From Actinospineispora acaciae DSM 45401 (GTDB lineage Bacteria > Actinomycetota > Actinomycetes > Mycobacteriales > Pseudonocardiaceae), in contig NZ_JIAI01000021.1 of NCBI RefSeq assembly GCF_000620785.1, positions 26,237-90,236 of the forward strand: 64,000 nucleotides of DNA, written 5' to 3'. The position numbers were made by a program, and so were the translations under genes. The notes below the pieces were generated by a model. That model had not been told where the DNA came from. It worked only from the letters and a program-made list of their open reading frames with translations, and did not search any database. The stretch's first letter is position 1. Every line of letters begins with the position of its first letter. Below, piece after piece: positions 26,240 to 35,566 of this stretch.

Positions 26240-27490
26240 ATGCGAGTGATGATCATTGGTGGCGGGATCGGCGGGTTGTGCCTGGCGCACGGGCTGCGGG
26301 GCGCCGGCATCGACGTGGGGGTGTACGAGCGGACGCGGGCGCGCACCGACTGGCTGCAGGGCTATCGGATCCACATCAACCCGGACGGCTGCCGGGCGCT
26401 GCACCGGTGCCTGCCGGCGCGGGGGTGGGCGGCGTTCGACTCGACGGCCGGGGACGCGGGCGGCGGGTTCGGCTTCTACGACCGGCGGCTGCGGCGGCTG
26501 GCCCTGCTCGAACCGGAGATGCTCACCCCGGCGGCGGACGACCCGGTGGGGCGGCACCGTTCGGTGAGCCGGATGCGGCTGCGCGAGGTGCTGCTGGACG
26601 GGCTGGGGGAGGCGTTGCACGAGGGGCGGGAGTTCGTGCGGTACGAGCACACCGAGGACGGGCGGCTGCGCGCGCACTTCGCCGACGGGGGGACCGCGGT
26701 GGGGGACCTGCTGGTCGGCGCGGACGGGGCCAACTCTCGGGTGCGCCAGCAGTATTTGCCGGAGCTGCGGCGGTTCGACACGGGGGTGGTTGCGATCGCC
26801 GGGCGGTATCCGTTGACGGCGGAGAGCGAGGCGCGCCTGCCTGTCGAGCTGACCAGCGGTGCGGCGAGCATCCTGACGCCGAGGTCGGACTCGCTGTTCG
26901 CGGCCACCTGGCGTGGCGGTCCGAGGACGGGTGTCGGCAAAGCCGGCTCGGTGGACACCGGCGACTACGTGCTCTGGGGCTACTCCGCCGCGCGCTCGGC
27001 CTTCCCGCCGGACCTGCACGACCTGGACGGTGAGGCCCTCCGCGCCCTGGTGAGCGAGCGGATCGACGGCTGGGCCGACGCGCTGCGGATCCTGGTCACC
27101 GGCGCCGACCTGGCCTCGGTGAACGCGCTCGCGCTGAAGAGCATGCCGACGCTGCGGCCGTGGCCGTCCACCACCGTCACCCTGATCGGCGATGCCATCC
27201 ACAACATGACGCCGATGGCCGGGATCGGCGCGAACACCGCGCTGCGTGACGCCGCCGTGCTCACCCGCGCGCTCACCGACGCCGGCCCCGACGACGTACT
27301 GGCCGCCGTCACCGCCTACGAAGAGCAGATGCGCGGCTACGCCAACCGCGCAATCGCCCAATCCCTGCGCAACGCCCGCCAGGCCGCGTCCGACGCCCGG
27401 CTGCCCCGCCTGGCGTTCGGCACCACGCTGAAGATCGCGCAGGCCGTCCCGCCGCTCAAGCGCGCCCTGTTCGCGGGCCTCGGCTCGTGA
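26240..27490 (+). CDS. FAD-dependent aromatic-type monooxygenase
   Basis: 416 residues of the class A flavoprotein hydroxylase family. The dinucleotide motif IGGGIGGLCLAHGL is at the N-terminus, the DG motif VGADGANSRVRQQYLP near residue 160 and the GD motif LIGDAIHNMTPMAGIGANTALRDA near 315. Such enzymes hydroxylate aromatic or polyketide substrates with NAD(P)H; related proteins inactivate tetracyclines or rifamycins. The ATG at 26240 has GAGGAGCGG before it. Control by the divergent TetR suggests induction by the substrate. Substrate unknown. Confidence 0.87.
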   Translation: MRVMIIGGGIGGLCLAHGLRGAGIDVGVYERTRARTDWLQGYRIHINPDGCRALHRCLPARGWAAFDSTAGDAGGGFGFYDRRLRRLALLEPEMLTPAADDPVGRHRSVSRMRLREVLLDGLGEALHEGREFVRYEHTEDGRLRAHFADGGTAVGDLLVGADGANSRVRQQYLPELRRFDTGVVAIAGRYPLTAESEARLPVELTSGAASILTPRSDSLFAATWRGGPRTGVGKAGSVDTGDYVLWGYSAARSAFPPDLHDLDGEALRALVSERIDGWADALRILVTGADLASVNALALKSMPTLRPWPSTTVTLIGDAIHNMTPMAGIGANTALRDAAVLTRALTDAGPDDVLAAVTAYEEQMRGYANRAIAQSLRNARQAASDARLPRLAFGTTLKIAQAVPPLKRALFAGLGS

Positions 27491-27511
27491 GGTCCCAGGG
27501 AAGCGGCGCGG

Positions 27512-27928
27512 CTACTTCCCCGAGTTGGCGGAGTCCACCGCTGAAGCAAGGCTGCCCCAGTCGAGTACCAAGTCGCCCGTCAGGCCCAAGCACGGCGCCG
27601 CGGCCATCGGGTCCGGGCTCGGCCCCGGCGCCAGGTCACCACAGGCCTGCGCCTTGGTCTTCGCGATGCTCTCGTCGAGCGCGTCGGCCGCCTTGAGAAC
27701 GGCGCCGAACCTACCCGGGTCGGAACTCTGCTTGATCTGCTGACGCAGCCGTGCCGTTTGTTCACCGGCGGCCGCCAGCGCCTTCGCGCAGCCGGGCTTC
27801 GTCTTTGAAGCGCATGCCTCGAACGAGAAGGGATCGGGGTTCGGTGGTTGGGCGGCGGTCGCCGACGGTGTGCCGGCCGCGAGCGACAGCACGAGAACTA
27901 TCGTCGCCAGCGCCCACACCCGTCCCAT
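27512..27928 (-). CDS. Small secreted protein of unknown function
   Basis: 138 residues, MGRVWALATIVLVLSLAAG, with a classic signal peptide cut near ATAA. The mature part is mostly helical and has four Cys (FEACASK, PGCAKAL, QACGDLA, AAPCLGL) likely paired in two disulfides. GCGGGGG precedes the start; a GTG one codon earlier is equally possible. It was not recognised. The palindrome CACACGTGTG lies upstream at 27982, and an identical one lies at 29118. Confidence 0.7.
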   Translation of the reverse strand: MGRVWALATIVLVLSLAAGTPSATAAQPPNPDPFSFEACASKTKPGCAKALAAAGEQTARLRQQIKQSSDPGRFGAVLKAADALDESIAKTKAQACGDLAPGPSPDPMAAAPCLGLTGDLVLDWGSLASAVDSANSGK

Positions 27929-27981
27929 CACGCCCCCGCGTTCGCACCAGGCCATTTGCCTCGAAGTGTGGCACTTTCGCT

Positions 27982-27991
27982 CACACGTGTG
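27982..27991. promoter_or_regulatory. CACACGTGTG palindrome, copy 1
   Basis: A perfect ten-base palindrome about 55 bases upstream of the secreted-protein gene. The same sequence is at 29118-29127 between the next two genes, so both regions may bind one regulator. Confidence 0.35.
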
Positions 27992-28041
27992 GGGGTGTTC
28001 GGCACATTCCCGAGTCGGTTGGTCGAGGGTGCCTGAACGGC

Positions 28042-29055
28042 TCAGCCGGTCGCCTTGAGATCGCGGATCGCGGGCTCCCAGAGACCGTCGGCCACGGGGT
28101 ACGGGGTGTAGAAGCTCATCCGGGTGAAGATGTCGCCGTACCGTTCGAGGAGGCGGGGCGCGACCTGGTCGGGCGGGGCCACCACGGCGAACGCGTCGAG
28201 CACCTCGTCGGTGATCCGCCGGCCCATCTCGTCCCACTCGCCGCGCTTGGACAGCCCGTTCAGCTCCGGTCCGAGCGTGTCCCAGCCGTGCAGCTCGAAC
28301 ACCGGCCAGTAGGACGGGGTGGAGCCGTAGAACGCGATCTGCTTGCGCACCGCGGCGTCCGCCTCCGCCATCTCGGCGTCGGAGGATCCGGTCACGATGA
28401 ACGGCAGCCCGCTGACCTGGAAGCCGTCCAGGCCGTCGTGGCCGGCCGCCTTCCGGCCCTCGAGCAGCGCCGGCAGGGTGGCCTCGCGCAGGTAGCGCTC
28501 GGTGGTGAAGCCGTGCACGAAGAACCCGTCGGCGACCTCGCCGGCCACGCCGGTCATCCGAGGGCCAACGCCGGCCAGCAGGATCGGCGGGTTGCCGTGC
28601 GGGTTCGGCCCGGGGTCGAAGAACGGCGTCATCAGCGTGTGGGTGTAGTACTCACCGACGAAACGCAACCGCTCGCCGCTCTGCCAGGACGCCCAGATCG
28701 CGCGCACCGCGAGCAGGTACTCGCGCATCCGGGCGGCCGGGGCCGACCACGGCATGGAGAACCGCTTGGTGATGTGCGGCTTGATCTGCGAGCCGACGCC
28801 GAGGATGAACCGGCCGCCCGAGTACAGCTGCAGGTCGTTGGCCAGCACCGCCAGCGACATCGGGTTGCGCGCGAAGGCCAGCGCGATCGAGGTGCCGAGC
28901 TCGATCCGCTCGGTGCGGGTGGCGGCCACCGCGAGCGCCGGGAACGGGTCGTGCTTGACCTCGCTGAGCCAGGCGCCGTCGTAGCCCCGGCGCTCCGCCT
29001 CGGCGGCGGTGTCCCAGTCGCCGGGCTTGCCGTCCAGGATGAAGTCGATCTTCAT
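28042..29055 (-). CDS. LLM-class F420-dependent oxidoreductase
   Basis: 337 residues starting MKIDFILDGKPGDWDTAAEAERRGYDG. The TIM-barrel luciferase-like pattern and LSLAVLANDLQLYSGGRF-like region (here MSLAVLANDLQLYSGGRFILGVGSQIKPHI) match the F420-dependent TIGR03617-type group common in actinobacteria. It probably transfers hydride between F420H2 and an unknown small molecule. It stands between two divergent or tandem promoters and shows no operon partner. Confidence 0.87.
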   Translation of the reverse strand: MKIDFILDGKPGDWDTAAEAERRGYDGAWLSEVKHDPFPALAVAATRTERIELGTSIALAFARNPMSLAVLANDLQLYSGGRFILGVGSQIKPHITKRFSMPWSAPAARMREYLLAVRAIWASWQSGERLRFVGEYYTHTLMTPFFDPGPNPHGNPPILLAGVGPRMTGVAGEVADGFFVHGFTTERYLREATLPALLEGRKAAGHDGLDGFQVSGLPFIVTGSSDAEMAEADAAVRKQIAFYGSTPSYWPVFELHGWDTLGPELNGLSKRGEWDEMGRRITDEVLDAFAVVAPPDQVAPRLLERYGDIFTRMSFYTPYPVADGLWEPAIRDLKATG

Positions 29056-29117
29056 GCACGCCCTCCACTCCAGGTCGTCGCCGCTGCACCCTAACCCGTC
29101 CCAGCGACATCTGCCGT

Positions 29118-29127
29118 CACACGTGTG
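29118..29127. promoter_or_regulatory. CACACGTGTG palindrome, copy 2
   Basis: Perfect palindrome in the 238-base divergent region between the F420 oxidoreductase and the acyltransferase gene. Apart from this the region holds no gene; it is somewhat richer in A/T near 29160-29180 (GTCTTATCGGACACAC), where promoters are likely. Confidence 0.35.
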
Positions 29128-29293
29128 CCGTTCATCCGGTGGCGGGACACGGTCGTCGAGTCTTATCGGACACACAGCTCCCCGGTTGTTGGCACACAGC
29201 GTGGATAGGGCAACCTGGTGCGGTCGGCGAGGCACTCGGTCGCGGATCGCGTGCGTACCACTACGGTGTGTGGCGAAGGAGGAGCTCGCAACG

Positions 29294-30796
29294 ATGTCGG
29301 TCGGTCTCTCCGAGCACGCGACGGCGGTGCGCGAACGCACCAGCGAACCGAGCTCCGGCTCGGCGGCTGCGTCAGGAGCGGCGCCAGCACGGGACGGGCG
29401 GTCCAGGTCCCGGCGGCTCAACCAGATCGACGCGCTGCGGGTGCTCAGCTGCTTCTCGGTGGTGGCGGTGCACGCGCTGGGCAGCCCGTTCCCGATCGAC
29501 AGCGTGGGGCTCGGGCAGACCAGCTACCTGCTGCACTACAGCCGGGAGATCTTCTTCTTCGTCTCCGCGCTGGTGCTGGTGCGCACGTACTACCCCAAGG
29601 CCGGCCCGGACGGGCGGCTGCCCGACGAGTCGGGTTTCCGGCGCAGGCGGCTGCGGCTGATCGGCATCCCGTACCTGCTGTGGACCACGCTGTACCTGGC
29701 GGTGTCGCTGTACCACACCCGGGGGTCCGAGCCGTTCGACCTGCTGCTCGACGACCTGCCGCTGCGCTGGCTGTACCTGGTGGTGACCGGCAACGGCAGC
29801 TACCACATGTACTTCCTGCTGGTCACGCTGCAGTTCACGCTGGCGTTCCCGCTGGTGCTGCGGCTGCTGCGGCGGACGAGGGGACACCACGGGCTGGTGC
29901 TGGCCGGCTCGGCGGCGCTCCAGGTCGCCACCCTGGCCTGCTACCACTGGGTGCTGCTGCCGGACAACGGCTGGCGCGGCCTGGTCGGGGACGCCAGCCT
30001 GCTCGCGTACCAGCTGTGGCTGGTCGGCGGCGCGGTCGTCGGGCTGCATCTGGAGCGCTGGCACGACTGGGTGGTCCGGCACCGGGCGCTGGTGCTCGGC
30101 GCGATCCCGGTGGCCGCCACCGTGCTGATGTGGACGTTCTGGGCGCAGCTGCCGAGCAGGGGCGGGCTCGGCGCCAGCAGCCCGCTGCAGCCGATCATGG
30201 TGTTGTGGTCGGTGGCCGCGCTCGGCGGGCTGTACCTGCTGGCCGTGTGGATCATGGAGCGGGGCGCGCCGGCGGTGCGGGCGATCTTCAGCTACGGCGC
30301 GCAGCTGTCCTTCGGCGTGTACCTGGCGCACCCGATGGTGCTGGACCTGGTGCTCGGGGTGTTCCGCCGGTTCGGGGTGTTCGTCCCGTCGGTGTGGGTC
30401 TCGCTGGCCGCGTTGTTCTTCACGGTGGTGCTCACGGTGGCGGTCTGCGCCGCGCTGCATCGCACCCCGCTGAGCACCGCGCTGATGGGCCGGGGCCGGC
30501 TGGACCCGGCGCGGGCGCCCCGGCTGCTCCCCTTCGGCGGCGGCCGGGTGCGGTCGCGCGCGGCGGGGCGGCTGCGGCTGGCCGCGGCTCCGGCGCTGCT
30601 GTTGGCGCTGAGCGGGCTCGCGGTGCTGCTGGTCGGCGGCGACCAGAGCGCGCCCCGGGAGGAGGACGACACCCTCCAGGCCAGCGAGCCGGCGCCGGTG
30701 CCGAACCCCGGCTGCGTGGCCGACATCGCCTCGGACAACTGTCCGTACCAGGCCCAGCCGGAGGCCTCCGCCGCCGAGCCCTCGCCCGGCCGCTGA
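29294..30796 (+). CDS. Membrane acyltransferase (acyltransferase 3 family)
   Basis: 500 residues with about ten membrane segments. The N-terminal INQ/RxxxLR pattern LNQIDALRVLSCFSVVAVHALGSPF carries the conserved His of AT3 proteins, and VSALVLVRTYYPK and GVYLAHPMVLDLVLGVFR follow the family layout. It O-acylates a surface polysaccharide, lipid or secreted molecule. AAGGAGG lies 12 bases before the ATG. Beyond the last segment is a short extracytoplasmic tail with two Cys (GCVADIASDNCPYQ). Two Cys this close suggest a disulfide loop; its role is unknown. Confidence 0.87.
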   Translation: MSVGLSEHATAVRERTSEPSSGSAAASGAAPARDGRSRSRRLNQIDALRVLSCFSVVAVHALGSPFPIDSVGLGQTSYLLHYSREIFFFVSALVLVRTYYPKAGPDGRLPDESGFRRRRLRLIGIPYLLWTTLYLAVSLYHTRGSEPFDLLLDDLPLRWLYLVVTGNGSYHMYFLLVTLQFTLAFPLVLRLLRRTRGHHGLVLAGSAALQVATLACYHWVLLPDNGWRGLVGDASLLAYQLWLVGGAVVGLHLERWHDWVVRHRALVLGAIPVAATVLMWTFWAQLPSRGGLGASSPLQPIMVLWSVAALGGLYLLAVWIMERGAPAVRAIFSYGAQLSFGVYLAHPMVLDLVLGVFRRFGVFVPSVWVSLAALFFTVVLTVAVCAALHRTPLSTALMGRGRLDPARAPRLLPFGGGRVRSRAAGRLRLAAAPALLLALSGLAVLLVGGDQSAPREEDDTLQASEPAPVPNPGCVADIASDNCPYQAQPEASAAEPSPGR

Positions 30797-30922
30797 CGGT
30801 TCGCGGACCCGTGTGAGCTATCTGACAGCTCCGGTGGCTCGTTCGCGCCCCAGGGTTACCGTGAGGCGGCCGGGAGGTGACGCACGGGTTGACGATCGCC
30901 CCCGCCGGCCGGAGGTGGTGAC

Positions 30923-32032
30923 GTGCGGGACGCGGTCATCGTGGAGGCGTTGCGCACGCCGGTGGGTACGCGCGACGGCAAGCTGTCCGGTATCCATCCG
31001 GTGGACCTGTCCGCGCACCTGCTGGAGGCACTGACCCAGCGCACCGGGATCGACCCCGCCGTGGTCGACGACGTGATCTGGGGCTGCGCGAGCGGGGACA
31101 TCGCCCGCACCGCCGTGCTGGCCGCCGGCTGGCCGGAGTCCGTACCCGGCGTGACCGTCGACCAGCAGGCCGTGCACTTCGCCGCCGCCGGGCTGGTCGC
31201 CGGGCGGTACGACGTGGTGGTGGCCGGCGGCGTCGAGTCGGCCAGCCGGGTGGCGGACCCTTCCGGCCAGGACCTGTACGGCGAGCGATACGGCCACCGC
31301 TACCCGGGCCCGCCGCCGCACCGGGGCATCGCCGCCGAGCTGGTGGCCCAGCAGTGGGGCTTCTCCCGGACCCAGCTCGACGAGTTCAGCCTCGGCTCGC
31401 ACGAGAAGGCCGCCGCCGCGCGCGACGGGGGCAGGTTCGGCTGCCAGCTCGCGCCGGTGGTGCTGCCCGACGGCACCTTGATGGACGCCGACGAGGGCAT
31501 CCGCGAGGGCGGCACGCTGGACACGCTCGGCGCGCTGCGCACGGTGTTCCGCGCCGAGGACGACGGCGGGGTGATCACCGCCGGCAACGGCTCGCCGGCC
31601 GGCGACGGCGCCGCCGCGATGCTGATGACCACCGGCGAGCGGGCCGTCGAGCTGGGGCTGACGCCGATCGCCCGGGTGCACACCGCCGTGGCGGCCGGCG
31701 CCGACCCGGTGACGATGCTGACCGCGCCGATCCCGGCCACCGAGAAGACGCTGGCCCGAAGCGGCCTGAACCTGGGCCAGATCGGCGCGTTCGAGGTGGA
31801 CGAGGCGTTCGCCCCGGTGCCGCTGGCCTGGCTCAAGGACATCGGCGCCGACGAGTCGCTGCTGAACCCGAACGGCGGCGCGATCGCACTGGGCCACCCG
31901 CTCGGCGCCGCCGGCGCCCGGCTGCTGGCCACGCTGGCCCATCACATGCGTGACCAGGACATCCGCTACGGCCTGGCGACCATGTCCGAGGGCGGCGGCC
32001 AGGCCAACGCGACCATCCTGGAGCTGCTGTGA
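30923..32032 (+). CDS. Thiolase-family protein lacking both catalytic cysteines
   Basis: 369 residues, shorter than the usual ~390. The fold is clear: RDAVIVEALRTPVGTRDGKL, AGGVESASRV, VDEAFAPVPLAWLKD and the catalytic-His motif NPNGGAIALGHPLGAAGARL. The nucleophile loop, normally VTVxRQCGSSQQA, reads VTVDQQAVHFAAAG, so six residues with the Cys are gone, and the second Cys (MCEGGG) is Ser (MSEGGGQANATI). The region before it is also short. It cannot work as a normal thiolase; a CoA-ester binding, decarboxylating or partner-subunit role is possible. The reading frame is intact and the downstream gene is a helicase. Confidence 0.85.
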   Translation: MRDAVIVEALRTPVGTRDGKLSGIHPVDLSAHLLEALTQRTGIDPAVVDDVIWGCASGDIARTAVLAAGWPESVPGVTVDQQAVHFAAAGLVAGRYDVVVAGGVESASRVADPSGQDLYGERYGHRYPGPPPHRGIAAELVAQQWGFSRTQLDEFSLGSHEKAAAARDGGRFGCQLAPVVLPDGTLMDADEGIREGGTLDTLGALRTVFRAEDDGGVITAGNGSPAGDGAAAMLMTTGERAVELGLTPIARVHTAVAAGADPVTMLTAPIPATEKTLARSGLNLGQIGAFEVDEAFAPVPLAWLKDIGADESLLNPNGGAIALGHPLGAAGARLLATLAHHMRDQDIRYGLATMSEGGGQANATILELL

Positions 32033-32137
32033 GGCAGCCGCACGACGGTTTTCCTGGCGACCTGCGATAATGGAGACCAGGGCGCACCGTCGTGCGCCTT
32101 TCCCACGCTCCGAGCAGAAACTACGAGAAACGCCGCT

Positions 32138-33904
32138 GTGAGCACTGATGTCCTGCCCGTCACCGAGCCGAGCTTTCACGACCTAGGCCTGGACCCCACG
32201 CTGCTGGCCGACGTGGCCGCGCTGGGCTACCGGCACCCCACGCCCATCCAGGCCGAGGCCATCGGCCCGCTGACCGAGGGCCACGACCTGCTCGGCCAGG
32301 CCGCCACCGGCACCGGCAAGACCGCCGCGTTCATGCTGCCCATGCTGCAGCGGCTGGCCGAGCGCCGCGCCGCCGGCCGCGAGCCGGAGGACGGCGTGTT
32401 CGGGCTGGTCCTGGCGCCGACCCGGGAGCTGGCCATGCAGGTGTGCACGGCGGCCACCCGGTACGGCGAGGGCATGGGGGTGCGGACGCTGGCGGTGTAC
32501 GGCGGCGCCCCGATCGGCCCGCAGCTGGGCGCGCTGCGCCGGGGCGTGGACGTGGTGGTGGCCACCCCCGGCCGGGCCATCGACCTGATCAACCGGGGCG
32601 GGCTGAAGCTGGACGCGCTCGAGGTCGCGGTGCTCGACGAGGCCGACGAGATGCTCGACATGGGCTTCGTCGAGGACATCGAGACGATCCTGGACGCCGC
32701 GCCGGCCACCCGCCAGACCGTGCTGTTCTCGGCCACCATGCCGCGCCGCATCGAGACGCTGGCGCAGACCTACCTGCGCGACCCGGTGACCGTCCGCATC
32801 GAGCGCGAGCCGGTCGCCGAGGGCGCGTCGCCGCTGGTCCGCCAGGCCGCCTACCTGGTGCCCCGGTCGCACACCACGGCCGCGCTGGGCCGGGTGCTGG
32901 AGCTGGAACGGCCCCGCTCGGCGATCGTGTTCTGCCGCACCCGCGCGGACGTGGACGCCGTCACCGAGACGCTGACCGGGCGCGGGCTGCGCGCCGAGGC
33001 GCTGCACGGCGGGCTGGACCAGGAGCAGCGCGCCCGGGTGGTGGAGCGGCTGCGCTCCGGGCGCACCGAGCTGCTGGTGGCCACCGACGTGGCCGCCCGG
33101 GGCCTGGACATCGACCTGCTGACCCACGTGGTCAACCACGACGTGCCGCAGACCCCGGAGGCCTACGTGCACCGGATCGGCCGGGTGGGCCGGGCCGGCC
33201 GGGAGGGCACCGCGATCACCCTGGTGCCGCCGTCCAAGCGGTACTCGCTGCGCGCCATCGAGCGGCTCACCGGCCAGCCGATCACGCTGGCCGCCGTGCC
33301 CTCGGTCGCCGAGCTGCGCGCCTCCCGGCTGGCCCGTACCCGCACCGAGCTGGTCGCCCGGCTGCTCGGTGTCGGCGTCGAACCGCCCGCCGAGTCGGCC
33401 GCGACGCCGGACTCCGGTGTGGACGACGTCCGCGCCATGGTGGCCGAGCTGGCCGAGCAGTTCGACCCGGTGGACGTCGCCGCCGCCGCGGTCGGGCTGG
33501 CCCAGGAGCAGGCCGGCGCGGCCGCCGACGAGGAGGACATCCCGCGCATCAGCCCGGACGCCGGCCCCCGAGGCGCCAAGGGCAACCCCCGTCGCGGTGC
33601 GCCGAGGGCCGAGCGTGGCCCCGGCCGTGGCCGGTCCGCCGCCGGCGGGCGCCCCAAGGCCGGCACCACCCGCCTGTTCGTGGCCGCCGGCCGGGCAGCC
33701 GGCGTCCGCCCGCAGGACATCGTCGGCGCGCTGGCCAACGAGTCGCGGCTGTCCGGCCGCGACATCGGCACCATCCAGATCCACGAGCGGCACGCCCTGG
33801 TCGAGGTGCCCGAGTCCGCCGCCGAGGACGTCCTCCGCGAGCTGCGCGGCTCCACCATGCTCAAGGGCCGCCGCGCCAACGTCCGCCGCGACCGCGCCCG
33901 TTGA
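32138..33904 (+). CDS. deaD: DEAD-box ATP-dependent RNA helicase (DeaD/DbpA-like)
   Basis: 588 residues from a GTG. The Q motif (HPTPIQAEAI), motif I AATGTGKT near residue 55, PTRELAMQ, TPGR, DEAD near 167, SAT, and helicase C motifs up to VHRIGRVGRAGREG are all present. Residues about 510-585 (TTRLFVAAGRAAGVRPQDIVGAL) are a DbpA-type RNA-binding domain, preceded by an Arg/Gly/Pro-rich linker. It remodels structured RNA, probably in ribosome assembly or mRNA turnover. An R2 palindrome follows the stop by two bases. Confidence 0.94.
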   Translation: MSTDVLPVTEPSFHDLGLDPTLLADVAALGYRHPTPIQAEAIGPLTEGHDLLGQAATGTGKTAAFMLPMLQRLAERRAAGREPEDGVFGLVLAPTRELAMQVCTAATRYGEGMGVRTLAVYGGAPIGPQLGALRRGVDVVVATPGRAIDLINRGGLKLDALEVAVLDEADEMLDMGFVEDIETILDAAPATRQTVLFSATMPRRIETLAQTYLRDPVTVRIEREPVAEGASPLVRQAAYLVPRSHTTAALGRVLELERPRSAIVFCRTRADVDAVTETLTGRGLRAEALHGGLDQEQRARVVERLRSGRTELLVATDVAARGLDIDLLTHVVNHDVPQTPEAYVHRIGRVGRAGREGTAITLVPPSKRYSLRAIERLTGQPITLAAVPSVAELRASRLARTRTELVARLLGVGVEPPAESAATPDSGVDDVRAMVAELAEQFDPVDVAAAAVGLAQEQAGAAADEEDIPRISPDAGPRGAKGNPRRGAPRAERGPGRGRSAAGGRPKAGTTRLFVAAGRAAGVRPQDIVGALANESRLSGRDIGTIQIHERHALVEVPESAAEDVLRELRGSTMLKGRRANVRRDRAR

Positions 33905-33906
33905 CA

Positions 33907-33952
33907 CCCGTGAGTGGCTAGGGCCGCTATGGCGGCCCTAGCCACTCACGGG
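33907..33952. repeat. R2 palindrome, copy 2
   Basis: Perfect 21-base arms starting CCCGTGAGTGGCTAGGGCCGC and a TATG loop, between convergent helicase and permease genes. The minus-strand reading CCC GTG AGT GGC TAG encodes PVSG-stop and ends the permease gene, so this repeat is both its 3' coding end and its likely terminator. Confidence 0.85.
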
Positions 33953-35506
33953 TTCTGACCTGCGCATATAGGCGGTCGCGCTGGCGGTGCCCCAGAAGTA
34001 GACGCCGAACGACACCACCGCGACCAACGCGGAGTCCCACGGGGCGGGCAGTACGCCAAGGCCGTCGAAGCTGCCGAGTATGGACACCAGGTACAGGAAC
34101 GCGAGGTGCGCGAGCAGCCACCAGCCGCCGCGCAGCTCGCCGGCGCCCTGGCGCTGCCGGACCCAGGTGACCGCGTACCAGACCAGGCCGACGACCACGA
34201 TCGGGATCGTCTTGAGCAGGTCCGACCAACCCACCCAGTAGATCACCAGGGCGCTGATCACGAACGCCGCCGGGCTGACCACCGCCATGCCGCGCAGCCG
34301 GTTCTCCGGGCCGGTCACCCCGGTGCGGCGGAACGCCAGCAGGCTCACCGAGCCGATCGAGAAGGTGAACACCGCGAGCGTGCCGGTGATCGAGACGATC
34401 TGGTGCCAGCTCGGCAGCGGCAGCAGGAACACGATGCCGATCACGAAGTTCGCCACCAGCGCCCTGGTCGGCACGCCCCAGCGCGGGCTGACCCGCACCA
34501 GCCACTGCGGGAAGAACCCGTTCTTGGCCAGCCCGAACGAGTTGCGCGCGTTGCACGCCGTGTAGCAGATCCCGGACCCGGACGGGGAGAGCATCGAGTC
34601 CGCGATCAACGTCCAGTACAGCCAGCTCATCCCGAGCAGCAGCGCGAGCTGGGCGAACGGCGAGTCGAAGTTCACCCCGTGCCAGCCACCGCCCAGCATC
34701 GAGGCGGGCACCGCGCCCAGGTACGCCACCTGCAGCCCCAGGTAGAGCACGATCGTCACCAGCAGCGTGGTGACCAGCGCGGCCGGGATGTGCTTGCGCG
34801 GGTTGCTGACCTCGCCGGACAGCTCGACGATGTTGCGGAACCCGGTGTAGGCGAACACCATGCCCGCGGTGGCGATCGTGCCCAGTGCCACCCCGTAGCC
34901 GTACGGCGCGAACCCGCCGTGCCCGCTGATGTTGCTCCCGTCGAACCCGGACGCGATCAGCAGCACCACCGTCGCGGTCGGGATCAGCACCTTGATCGCG
35001 GTGACGATGTTGTTCGTCCGCGCGAACATCTGTACCCCGAAGTAGTTGACCAGCACGAACACCACCATCAGCCCGATGGCCACCGCGATGCCCGGCCCGG
35101 TGAGCTGCTTGTCCTGATACAGGCCCGGGATGTACGAGCTGGCGTACTGCACCACGCCGGCCGCCTCGGTCGGCGGGTTGCCCAGGTAGCAGACCCACAT
35201 GCTCCAGCCGACGATGCTCGCCGCCAGCCGCCCGTTGGTGTACAGCGGGTAGCGCACCAGCCCGCCGGACTCCGGGCGCGCGATGCCCAGCTCGGCGAAC
35301 ACCAGCGCCACCGCGAGCATCAGCAGCCCGCCGATCACCCAGGCGATCAGCGCGGCCGGGCCGGCGGACTGCGCGGCGTACATCGCGGAGAACAGCCAGC
35401 CCGACCCGATCACGCTGCCCAGCCCGGTGGCCACCAGCGACCAGTAACCGAGGGTCTTTCGCAGCTTCGCGTCTTCGACGTGTGCGGTGTCCAGGGTCGC
35501 GGTCAT
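33938..35506 (-). CDS. APC-superfamily amino acid permease
   Basis: 522 residues, 12 or more membrane segments. The N-terminus KTLGYWSLVATGLGSVIGSGWLF is the APC glycine-rich first helix, and FAYTGFRNIVELSGEVSNPRKHIPAALVTT is the consensus amphipathic region. It resembles aspartate/proton-type symporters (YcjJ/AspT-like APC proteins). The last five residues EPVSG and the stop come from the R2 palindrome. It is divergent from the CoA-transferase-like gene with a 54-60 base gap. Confidence 0.9.
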   Translation of the reverse strand: MTATLDTAHVEDAKLRKTLGYWSLVATGLGSVIGSGWLFSAMYAAQSAGPAALIAWVIGGLLMLAVALVFAELGIARPESGGLVRYPLYTNGRLAASIVGWSMWVCYLGNPPTEAAGVVQYASSYIPGLYQDKQLTGPGIAVAIGLMVVFVLVNYFGVQMFARTNNIVTAIKVLIPTATVVLLIASGFDGSNISGHGGFAPYGYGVALGTIATAGMVFAYTGFRNIVELSGEVSNPRKHIPAALVTTLLVTIVLYLGLQVAYLGAVPASMLGGGWHGVNFDSPFAQLALLLGMSWLYWTLIADSMLSPSGSGICYTACNARNSFGLAKNGFFPQWLVRVSPRWGVPTRALVANFVIGIVFLLPLPSWHQIVSITGTLAVFTFSIGSVSLLAFRRTGVTGPENRLRGMAVVSPAAFVISALVIYWVGWSDLLKTIPIVVVGLVWYAVTWVRQRQGAGELRGGWWLLAHLAFLYLVSILGSFDGLGVLPAPWDSALVAVVSFGVYFWGTASATAYMRRSEPVSG

Positions 35507-35566
35507 TTGTGCAGTGTGTTCCCGATCACCGTGGCTCGCAGTGCGGGGCACTAAGTTGCGGTGGTG

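Noticed and set aside
33907..33952. R2 copies as ordinary rho-independent terminators
   Set aside because: No T-run follows on either strand, and one copy lies in a divergent promoter region.
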